Below, piece after piece: positions 17,535 to 24,644 of a stretch of 64,000 nucleotides of DNA. Every line of letters begins with the position of its first letter. Position 1 is the first letter of the stretch. This DNA is from JAXDAY01 sp034679345. GTDB taxonomy: Bacteria > Eisenbacteria > RBG-16-71-46 > CAIMUX01 > VGJL01. Under the pieces are notes generated by a model that ran no database searches, was not told the DNA's origin, and was given only the letters and a program-made list of their open reading frames with translations. The stretch covers positions 62,001-126,000 of the forward strand of contig JAXDAY010000028.1 in assembly GCA_034679345.1 (NCBI GenBank), written 5' to 3'. The translations under genes and the position numbers were made by a program.

Positions 17535-18054
17535 GGGCGTGGCGTTTGAGGAGATAGAGGAAGAGCGCGGTACGCGAGCGGCGGATCGCCGTCGCTGGGA
17601 CCGCGAGGGCGCCGGCGAGAGCGCGCTGCACGACCGCGTCGGGATGCGCATCGAGGGCCGCTTCCAGGAGATCTCGGTGGTCGGATTCGCCGAGCGCACG
17701 CTCGACCTTCGCGATCGTGAAGAAACGCTGGGGCTCGGCTGGCGCATCGGGAACGGGATCCGGAATGGAGGCGCGACGGATCCGGATGCGCGTCGCTCCG
17801 TCGAGCCGCGTCGCGTCGATGTACCGCGCGGCCCGGAGATGCCCGAGCCAGCTGCGGATCGTGCCTTCGGGGAGACCCATCGCGGTGGCGACCTCGGCCG
17901 GGCGGATCTCGAGCTCGGTCGCCCCGGCGGGGAGGCGCGCGAGGAGATCAAGGTAGAGCCAGACCGAGGCCCGCATACGCCGGAGGTGGAACGCGCGCGG
18001 GTGTTCGAGGAGGCGGCGGTCAAGCGTGATCGTGAACTCGTGGGGATGGGACAT
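17503..18054 (-). CDS. Winged-helix DNA-binding protein (paralogue B)
   Basis: A 183-residue protein starting at the ATG at 18054 (MSHPHEFTITLDRRL). Residues 45-85 (RPAEVATAMGLPEGTIRSWL, then GHLRAARYIDATRLDG) form a helix-turn-helix with a wing. The C-terminus (RRSRTALFLYLLKRH) resembles that of the upstream gene (RIRASKSALLRFLLEKF), so the two are probably paralogues. A replication or transcription regulator of the element is likely; replication-initiator proteins of plasmids have a similar layout. Confidence 0.65.
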   Translation of the reverse strand: MSHPHEFTITLDRRLLEHPRAFHLRRMRASVWLYLDLLARLPAGATELEIRPAEVATAMGLPEGTIRSWLGHLRAARYIDATRLDGATRIRIRRASIPDPVPDAPAEPQRFFTIAKVERALGESDHRDLLEAALDAHPDAVVQRALAGALAVPATAIRRSRTALFLYLLKRHAHEQESNDPRP

Positions 18055-18682
18055 GGGGTTCGTGGGAGAACTTCTCGAGGAGGAAGCGGAGGAGCGCGGA
18101 CTTCGACGCGCGGATCCGCGACCGAGGCGTGAGGCGGACGCGCCGTACCGCGCGCCGCGCGACGGGTACCGGGTAGCGGGCGAGGAGGGCCGGAAGGTCG
18201 TCTCCGGCCTCGCGGCCGAGCGCCTCACGGGCTTCGGCGAGGAGCGCCGCCCCTTCCCCCGCTCCCCCTTCCCCGCATGCAGCAGCAACTCCAGGAGTTG
18301 CTGCTGCTGCAAGCAGCTTGCTGACAGGTACAACTCTCATCGAGGAGCCGCTCGCAGAGCCGGATTCCGGGGCTTTCGGCGCGGGAGACGAGGATGCACC
18401 GGGCCAGAATCGCAGTCGGATGACAAGGTACGGGGAGGGAGACGTGATCGCGATGAGACCGGAGCGGGTGAGTCGGGCGAGACCTTCATCGATCGCCGAG
18501 GCGGAAGCGGAGAGCTCGCTCGCGAGGCGGTCGCGGGTGCGGATGACCCTGCCCCGATCGTTCGCCGCCAGCGCGAGGGCGATGTAGAGCGCGAGGGTAC
18601 GATCCACCCCGCCCTCCGGTATGCGTGCGCGTAGCGCCGCCGCGAGCACGGAGCGAAGACCGGCGAGGGACGGGTCCGTCAT
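18020..18682 (-). CDS. Winged-helix DNA-binding protein (paralogue A)
   Basis: A 220-residue protein with an N-terminal winged helix (about residues 25-95: LALYIALALAANDRG, TRDRLASELSASASAIDEGL, ARLTRSGLIAITSPSPYLVI) and a C-terminal basic segment (RRAVRRVRLTPRSRIRASKS) ending in LLRFLLEKFSHEP. A low-complexity Ala/Gly/Glu stretch lies between. The start overlaps the stop of the XRE gene by four bases, and its end overlaps paralogue B by 35 bases, so the genes are coupled. Likely a replication or regulatory protein of the element. Confidence 0.65.
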   Translation of the reverse strand: MTDPSLAGLRSVLAAALRARIPEGGVDRTLALYIALALAANDRGRVIRTRDRLASELSASASAIDEGLARLTRSGLIAITSPSPYLVIRLRFWPGASSSPAPKAPESGSASGSSMRVVPVSKLLAAAATPGVAAACGEGGAGEGAALLAEAREALGREAGDDLPALLARYPVPVARRAVRRVRLTPRSRIRASKSALLRFLLEKFSHEPHVPSPRVHDHA

Positions 18683-18963
18683 GCGTCCGTCGTCTTCGTC
18701 TCGCGCCGCCCACGCGGGTACGGGCAGTAGAGGCCCGCATAGAGAGCCTCGGTGAGCGTGTCGAGCGCCTTCGCGAGCAGGAAGAGGTTCGGCACCGTGG
18801 GGAGCACGCGACCGCGCTCCCAGCTCGACACCACGCTCCGATCGTGACCGACGAGTTCCCCGAGCCTCCGCTGGGTGAGACCCGCGCGGATCCGGTAGTA
18901 CCGGATCGCATTCGGGAACCGCTCGGGCACCGTCGATCGCCTGAGGGTGTACTCGACCGTCAT
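18679..18963 (-). CDS. XRE-family repressor-like regulator
   Basis: A 94-residue protein with a Cro/C1-type helix-turn-helix (YRIRAGLTQRRLGELVGHDR, then SVVSSWERGRVLPTVPNLFLLAKAL). It is the first gene of the minus-strand recombination operon and divergent from the small ORF and serine recombinase. The intergenic region holds several inverted repeats, so the protein probably controls both directions, like a prophage or ICE repressor. Confidence 0.85.
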   Translation of the reverse strand: MTVEYTLRRSTVPERFPNAIRYYRIRAGLTQRRLGELVGHDRSVVSSWERGRVLPTVPNLFLLAKALDTLTEALYAGLYCPYPRGRRETKTTDA

Positions 18964-19007
18964 GGCCCCACCCTAGCGGATACCAGGGAAACCGGAAGAG
19001 GGGTGGA

Positions 19008-19061
19008 GGTGAGACCTCTCTCACCCCCCTGTGGATAGGAGATTTGCCCACAGGGAGGTGA
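19008..19061. repeat. Inverted-repeat cluster in the divergent control region
   Basis: GGTGAGA-CCTC-TCTCACC (19008-19025) is a perfect 7-base inverted repeat. It is followed by TCACCCCCCTGTGG (19021-19034) and its near-exact inverted copy CCACAGGGAGGTGA (19048-19061; one mismatch). The cluster lies between the XRE gene and the recombinase side and fits operator sites, a recombinase-binding region or an origin. The same 14-base motif recurs after the recombinase gene at 20991. Confidence 0.6.
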
Positions 19062-19121
19062 TATCCCCTTCACCTCCGCCGCCTACGACGTCCTCACGCG
19101 GCGCGGCATGCTGGGGTCGCC

Positions 19122-19307
19122 ATGCTCACGCAGAAGGCCATCGACGACCTCAAGGCGATCTGGCTCCGGAAGTACGGGGAGCAGCTCACGGACGCGGAGG
19201 CGTGGGAGATGGGCAACCGCCTTCTCCGCGTCTTCGCCGTCCTCCTGCGTGCCCCCATGCCGAAGCGGGACGAGAAGGTTCGAACCGCGTCCACGAGCCT
19301 GTATTGA
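19122..19307 (+). CDS. Small conserved-type protein upstream of the serine recombinase
   Basis: A 61-residue protein (MLTQKAIDDLKAIWLRKYGE, then QLTDAEAWEMGNRLLRVFAVLL). Small helical ORFs with this 'L-W-KKYG-LTD-EAWEM-LL--F--L' pattern are often found just before large serine recombinases, though their role is not known. It ends 54 bases before the recombinase start on the same strand. Could be a co-factor or regulator. Confidence 0.6.
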   Translation: MLTQKAIDDLKAIWLRKYGEQLTDAEAWEMGNRLLRVFAVLLRAPMPKRDEKVRTASTSLY

Positions 19308-19361
19308 CGTGCTGCGGAACTTAATTCTACGATTCCTCCCTCGAGCATTGATCCCACGCCC

Positions 19362-20924
19362 GTGCCCCGCTACTTCCTCTACGCCCGCAAGTCGTCCGAA
19401 TCCGAAGACCGCCAGGTCCTCTCGATCGACTCCCAGATCCGAGAGCTGACGGCGTACGCACACGCGCAGGGATTCGACATCGCGTCGGTCCTCTCGGAGT
19501 CGCGATCCGCGAAGGCGCCGGGGCGACCAGTCTTCGGGGAGATGATGACCGCGATCGCGCGCGGGAAGGCAGACGCGGTCCTCTGCTGGAAGCTCGACCG
19601 CCTCGCGCGCAACCCGGTCGACGGCGCCGCGCTCATCTGGGCCGTCGACGAGGGCAAGCTCAAGCAGATCGCGACGCGCGACCGGGCCTTCGCGAACACC
19701 GGGAACGACAAGTTCTGGATGCAGCTCGAGTTCGGCATGGCGAAGAAGTACGTCGACGACCTCTCCGACAACGTGAAGCGCGGCAATCGGGCGAAACTCG
19801 AGCAGGGGTGGCTCCCCGGCGTGCCGCCGCTCGGGTACGTGAACGACCTGGCCACGAAGACGATCGTCAAGGACCCCGCGCGCTTCGACCTCGTCCGGCA
19901 GATGTGGGACCTCGTCCTCAAGGGCTGGTCGCCACCCGACGTCCTCCTCGTCGCGAACGAGGACTGGGGCTTCCGCACGCGGCAGTACCGCAAGAAGGGC
20001 GGCGGCCGGCTGCAGCGGAGCTACTTCTACCACATGCTCGCCGATCCCTTCTACTACGGCCTCATCCACCGCAGCGGCGAGACGTACCCCGGGGCGCATC
20101 CTCCGATGGTCTCGAAGGACGAGTTCGATCAGGTCCAGGAGATGCTCGGCCGGCCGAACCGCAGCCCGAAGCCCCAGCGCACCTTCGCCTTCACGGGCCT
20201 CATTCGCTGCGGGGAGTGCGGCGCCGCGATCACAGCGGAGGAGAAGGTCAACCGCCGCTACGGCTATCGCTACTGCTACTACCACTGCACGCGGCGCAAG
20301 CACGGAACGACCTGCCGTCAGGACGCCATCCGCGTCGACCGGCTCGAGACGCAGATCCGGTGCGAACTCCGGCGCATCGCGATCGATGACGACGTCCGCG
20401 ACTGGGCCATCGCGAACCTGCGGAGCGTCCATGAGCAGGAGACGCGCTCCCGCCAGGCGACGGATGTCTCGCTCGACGCCGCCCTACGGGATGCGCAGAA
20501 GCGGCGCGACGCCCTCGTCGACCTGCGGCTGCGGGGCCTCCTCACGGATGCGGAGTTCCTGCCGAAGAAGCAGGCATTGGTGGAAGAGGAGCTCCGTCTC
20601 CGGGAGCGTCTGACCGACTCCGACGGACGCGGCACCCACTGGTTAGAACTAGCCGAACGGGCCTTTCTCTTCGCGAATCAGGCCTTGAAACGCTTCAATA
20701 CGGGGTCGCTCGAAGAGAAGCGCGAGATCCTCGTCGCGCTCGGTTCGAACTTTCTCCTCGAGGGCGGAAACCTGCGAATTCAGCTGCAAAAACCCTTCCA
20801 CCTGATCGCGGAGGGGTCTCGAAATTCAAGTTGGCTCGGCATCGTGGACGGAGTTAGAACCTTCTTCGCTAACCATCCACGTTTCATTCGATGGCCGTCG
20901 TTCTGTCTGCCGATCGCTGCGTGA
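19362..20924 (+). CDS. Large serine recombinase (integrase)
   Basis: A 520-residue site-specific recombinase with a GTG start. The resolvase-type catalytic domain (residues 1-140) has YARKSS with the nucleophile Ser11, SRSAKAPGRPVF and WKLDRLARNP. The recombinase domain (about 155-270: PPLGYVND, KTIVKDP) is followed by a zinc ribbon (RCGECG ... CYYHCTRRKHGTTC) and a coiled-coil region (about 370-440). This is the layout of phage and ICE serine integrases. It probably mobilises the element; the nearest visible element end (comM, 31.29 kb) is 10 kb away, which is unusual for an integrase. Confidence 0.93.
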   Translation: MPRYFLYARKSSESEDRQVLSIDSQIRELTAYAHAQGFDIASVLSESRSAKAPGRPVFGEMMTAIARGKADAVLCWKLDRLARNPVDGAALIWAVDEGKLKQIATRDRAFANTGNDKFWMQLEFGMAKKYVDDLSDNVKRGNRAKLEQGWLPGVPPLGYVNDLATKTIVKDPARFDLVRQMWDLVLKGWSPPDVLLVANEDWGFRTRQYRKKGGGRLQRSYFYHMLADPFYYGLIHRSGETYPGAHPPMVSKDEFDQVQEMLGRPNRSPKPQRTFAFTGLIRCGECGAAITAEEKVNRRYGYRYCYYHCTRRKHGTTCRQDAIRVDRLETQIRCELRRIAIDDDVRDWAIANLRSVHEQETRSRQATDVSLDAALRDAQKRRDALVDLRLRGLLTDAEFLPKKQALVEEELRLRERLTDSDGRGTHWLELAERAFLFANQALKRFNTGSLEEKREILVALGSNFLLEGGNLRIQLQKPFHLIAEGSRNSSWLGIVDGVRTFFANHPRFIRWPSFCLPIAA

Positions 20925-21124
20925 TGTCATCATGCCACCAGCATACGATTCCGGTATGCGGGTGCGTAGGTGGCGGAGGTAAGGGGTGTCTCACCTCCCT
21001 GTGGATTCTCGGGCTAGTCCCGCACGAGAGACTGTAAGATGGCCCTGGTGAATCTGCAGGCGCTGATCGTGCCCGCAATCTCAGTCTGGCAAGACGCCTT
21101 TACGGGGCCTCATTGGAGCCCTGG
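20925..21124. repeat. Intergenic region with a copy of the 14-base integrase-flanking motif
   Basis: TCACCTCCCTGTGGAT at 20991-21006 repeats TCACCCCCCTGTGGAT at 19021-19036 with one mismatch, and its first 14 bases equal the inverse of 19048-19061 exactly. A second feature is the inverted repeat GCATAC-N7-GTATGC (20941-20959). The motif copies bracket the small ORF and serine recombinase. Confidence 0.55.
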
Positions 21125-22795
21125 TCATCTCAGAGATTCCACAATTGCGCGAAACGACTGCGCCAGCTCAGGAGCGCCGTCGAGCCAGGCCATTACGAGA
21201 ATCGGGTTACCAGACGTACGGGGTATGCACACTGTCTCATAGGTATACGCGTAGTCTGCCGTCGTCACCCCCGGCTTGGTATGCAGTGTGAGGTGGGAGC
21301 TAGCAATGCCGCCAATATCCCATACTGATGAGGAGGTCACTTCGTAGTTTGGATTGTGGGCTGTGAAGAATCTGCTACAGTTCTCCATAGTTGAAAAGTC
21401 AAAGGTCGTCGCACTTGCATCAATGACGATTACGCGACCCGCGCCATGATAGTCTTCAAGCCCAGACACATGAGTGCCACCGATATCCCACGCAATACTG
21501 AAGTTAGGCGGGTATCGGAAAGTGAAGTCTTGTTTCGAATCGGTGTACGTGAGCCAGTCGCCCGGAACCGTCGACGTGTTCGTTGCTGAGACCTTCAGGG
21601 ATGCAAGGATGCTCTGGACGATACGGTGCATGCCGTCCGCCTGGGCAGCGGGGAGGCCGCCGTCAGCAGCGACGATTTCGTCGACAACATCGCCCACCAC
21701 GAGGCTTCCTCCCTCTGGGAGATCGAGAAGGTACGAGACGCCGATCAACGGCGGGTTAGCACGAAGACGCGTGAAGGTGTTGTGCCCAATAGTCACCGTC
21801 GACAGACGGTCGCTCGCAACATCCCTGAGGTAGTCCTCGACACCATCGTCCCGAAGAACGAGGGAGACTGGGGACACAGGCGAACCTTCAAATGCGTAGG
21901 TCGCGCCCCTGGGCTGCAGATGAATCACGGTGACATATCCAGACGCCTCGACGAGATCCCAATCTTGCGGGTATCGAAACGAGAATCCGCGCGCATCCGT
22001 ATGGATCTGCCAATCGTTCGTGAGGGCTTCGACGGCGCCCGCATCGGTGAACGATTGCAGAATGCCCTCAAAGGCATCTAGCTTCTCCTTCGTGCTGGTC
22101 AGTCCGACGTACGCCGCGCAGGCGTCCTTTACGGTCATGTCACCCGTCGCGATGGCATCGATCGGTGGGCCTTCATCGGTGAACGCGATGGTGAACCGAT
22201 ACTCCGGCGTCAGTGTGATGAACGAGACCGCGTAGCGCGGCCCACCCTCGCTGCCACCGCAGTCCTCACTTCGGTAGCCGCGGACACCTTGGGACGTGGT
22301 CATCCGTGACACCGTCGCACTGGGGTATGTGAGCCAGGATGGGATGTCTCCGCCGTCAATGTACGCCTCCTCCTGTACAACGCTGGTCTTCGTGACATGG
22401 GGTGCTAGTTCTGGCAATGAGGCCCGATCCTCGACGGTGATCTGATACCGTACCGGACCACGCTCGACCAAGAACGGGTGGTAGGAGTCGTGGTACTCAC
22501 TGAGTGCCCACGTCGCATCGTACGTCACCGCGAAGCCATAGTTGAGGTTGGTCAGACGCGTCAGTCCCGTGCCTTGCAGTGGGGCGATGATATACTGCAC
22601 AGTGGAATCGGCTTCCGGCTCTGCCAAGGGCGGTGTCACGACGCCTATATTGGTGTCAGTGTTGGTATTATCACCCGTCGTGTTCTCCTGATGCTCCTGG
22701 AAATACCAGGCGCCAACGCCAACAAGCACCAGCGCGAGAGCAGCGGCGAGGTGTTGGAAAGTAATGATCCTCTGACAGCTAAGCGAGTTCCTCAT
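21125..22795 (-). CDS. Membrane-anchored protein with PsbP-like repeats
   Basis: A 556-residue protein with an N-terminal membrane anchor (HLAAALALVLVGVGAWYF), a Thr/Asn-rich linker (NTTGDNTNTDTN) and an external part. Two segments resemble the PsbP-like module seen in many bacterial secreted proteins: WQIHTDARGFSFRYPQDWDL and WLTYTDSKQDFTFRYPPNFSI. I use the ATG at 22795; a TTG at 22810 is also in frame. Base composition is visibly less GC-rich than in the flanking genes, and anchor plus linker look like Patescibacteria proteins, so transfer is likely. Function unknown. Confidence 0.65.
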   Translation of the reverse strand: MRNSLSCQRIITFQHLAAALALVLVGVGAWYFQEHQENTTGDNTNTDTNIGVVTPPLAEPEADSTVQYIIAPLQGTGLTRLTNLNYGFAVTYDATWALSEYHDSYHPFLVERGPVRYQITVEDRASLPELAPHVTKTSVVQEEAYIDGGDIPSWLTYPSATVSRMTTSQGVRGYRSEDCGGSEGGPRYAVSFITLTPEYRFTIAFTDEGPPIDAIATGDMTVKDACAAYVGLTSTKEKLDAFEGILQSFTDAGAVEALTNDWQIHTDARGFSFRYPQDWDLVEASGYVTVIHLQPRGATYAFEGSPVSPVSLVLRDDGVEDYLRDVASDRLSTVTIGHNTFTRLRANPPLIGVSYLLDLPEGGSLVVGDVVDEIVAADGGLPAAQADGMHRIVQSILASLKVSATNTSTVPGDWLTYTDSKQDFTFRYPPNFSIAWDIGGTHVSGLEDYHGAGRVIVIDASATTFDFSTMENCSRFFTAHNPNYEVTSSSVWDIGGIASSHLTLHTKPGVTTADYAYTYETVCIPRTSGNPILVMAWLDGAPELAQSFRAIVESLR

Positions 22796-22850
22796 AATGT
22801 CACTTCGCAACGTTGCGTCTACACTGTATCAGGGACAGCGCCACGATGTG

Positions 22851-24530
22851 CTACTCAACCCACCCGAGGTAAGTCGTGAACGCTGTTTCCACGGGGGAAC
22901 GGTAGACAATTGCGCCTGTGTGCACATCAACTAGATAGAAGCGTCTCGTACCATCTGCCAACTGGGTACATGGCACCATGAGGTATCCATCGGGTGTCAT
23001 TGCAAGCACATCATACTCCTCGGCATTAGCAGGCAGTACTGCTAACTCGGCTTGCTGACCCTGTAGCGTTCGTGTGATGAGGTGGAGTTGATTGTCGTCT
23101 TGCATAGTCGCAACGACGACGGCATCATCTGACACAAAGGTGGCGGTTAGGAGCGAGCCTGGCACGCTAAAGGTGTCCTCGGTCGTAGCGTCCACGTCGG
23201 CTACAGACACGGAGCGCTCATGATCATTCGGGTATTGCGGAGATGATATGTACAGAATATGCCGCATATCAGGGCTGATCGCAGCTTGCAGGTATTGGCG
23301 AGCATCATCGTGTACGAGCGGATGGACTAGGTAGGGATCGGCTGGTGCGGAGAGCCAAACGCCGGGTTCGGAGTATCCTCCGGGATTGGCGACCACATAT
23401 TCATCAGTACTTGGTGACCAAGAAAGCCGATTCGTCCCCCCGCCGATGCTAAGCCTTTTGAACCCTGCGGGATGGTTTGGCTCCATGATGGCATAGTAAC
23501 CACCCTCATAGTAGCCTAGCGAGAGATTGATGTACTTACCGGATGGGGACCACCCAGGATTCGCGAGGGAATAGACCCCGTCGAGACCGTCCAGCGACCA
23601 TTGTGGCGCCATCTCGGTATCCCCAGGAGGTCGACTCGTGATATCAAACAATCGCCGGGTGGTACCCGTCACACGATCCCATATCGCCACCCCATCCTGT
23701 TCGACAAAGAGCAGATCGGAACCGTTTGGTGCGAGAGCGATGCTAGGCGGTCTCATGCTCCAATAGTTAGAATTCATTTCGGCTGGCAACGACTCATCAT
23801 ACGTAAAGAGCGTTGTTGCACTGGCGTTGCTCGTGTTGAGTATCCACACGGTGACCTGCGTTCCAGACTTCGTTGCATAGAGCATCCTAGCATGGCTCAT
23901 CACAGCCACATTGTCGACCGGTGGCAACAACGTGAAGCTCTCCCGCAGCGTCTCTAGGCGCAATGCACACATTTCCTGGTAGTCCGGCATCGTAGCTGAC
24001 GCGAGTGAAACGAGATACAGAGAGTCGGTTATCTGGGTTGATTCTACTATCTGGGAAGTATTGTCGCGTGATCGCCAGATGCTTACTTCACGCGTTGCCC
24101 CGGCAATATCCTCCGTACGACTGCCATCCTGATCAAAGGTTGCCAGGAACGTAGTTGGTTCTACCGTGTATACACGCAATTCGCACGGCAAACCACCAGT
24201 GAAGAACACCGCATAGTCCTTGTTGCTGAGATCCATATACTCGCCGAGTACGCTCCAATCGAAATAACTATAGCCAATCGAATATCCAAGAAGATCATTC
24301 GTGAAGCGGCGTGTGAGGAGGAAGTCAGACTTACGTGGATGGAGGCTTTGCGTCTCGTTCGTCGAGGGCACCGGCACGGTTGTATTGTAGGTTGTGGCAG
24401 CCATGTTTGTGTCGCCCTGATCACGGGTCACGAAGTAGTACGCACCCGTAACGAGGAGCGTCAGGACAAGGACGAAGGCCAGAACAGGTAGGGTGGTGAT
24501 GCTGTTGAGGTTGGATGGGGTCTTAGACAT
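22851..24530 (-). CDS. Membrane-anchored beta-propeller (TolB/PD40-like) protein
   Basis: A 559-residue protein starting at the ATG at 24530 (MSKTPSNLNSITTLPVLAFV). One N-terminal membrane segment (LPVLAFVLVLTLLVTGAYYF) is followed by a Thr-rich linker and a large external region. Motifs such as PSIALAPNGSDLLFVEQDG, NPGWSPSGKYINLSLGYYEG and LSWSPSTDEYVVANPGG match PD40/TolB-type propeller blades. It shares the LPVLA-VLVL anchor with the gene at 26863. GC content is lower than in the recombination module. Role unknown, presumably at the cell surface. Confidence 0.65.
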   Translation of the reverse strand: MSKTPSNLNSITTLPVLAFVLVLTLLVTGAYYFVTRDQGDTNMAATTYNTTVPVPSTNETQSLHPRKSDFLLTRRFTNDLLGYSIGYSYFDWSVLGEYMDLSNKDYAVFFTGGLPCELRVYTVEPTTFLATFDQDGSRTEDIAGATREVSIWRSRDNTSQIVESTQITDSLYLVSLASATMPDYQEMCALRLETLRESFTLLPPVDNVAVMSHARMLYATKSGTQVTVWILNTSNASATTLFTYDESLPAEMNSNYWSMRPPSIALAPNGSDLLFVEQDGVAIWDRVTGTTRRLFDITSRPPGDTEMAPQWSLDGLDGVYSLANPGWSPSGKYINLSLGYYEGGYYAIMEPNHPAGFKRLSIGGGTNRLSWSPSTDEYVVANPGGYSEPGVWLSAPADPYLVHPLVHDDARQYLQAAISPDMRHILYISSPQYPNDHERSVSVADVDATTEDTFSVPGSLLTATFVSDDAVVVATMQDDNQLHLITRTLQGQQAELAVLPANAEEYDVLAMTPDGYLMVPCTQLADGTRRFYLVDVHTGAIVYRSPVETAFTTYLGWVE

Positions 24531-24610
24531 GGGTAGCGGGATGCTCTCCAATGTGGCACAGAGACCGGTGATGTCAAGGTAGGGGGAACGACCCCCGGAT
24601 GGGAACCAAA

Positions 24611-24637
24611 GAAAAATCCCCAAGGAGGCTTGGGGAT
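24611..24637 (-). terminator. Rho-independent terminator
   Basis: Perfect 9-base stem ATCCCCAAG/CTTGGGGAT with loop of four (24616-24637), followed on the minus strand by TTTTTC. It lies eight bases after the stop of the M23/FG-GAP gene. Confidence 0.88.
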
Positions 24638-24644
24638 CGGCGGG

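Noticed and set aside
19083..20432. Open frame of 449 codons opposite the serine recombinase
   Set aside because: The recombinase has a complete catalytic and zinc-ribbon set; the antisense product is low in complexity.
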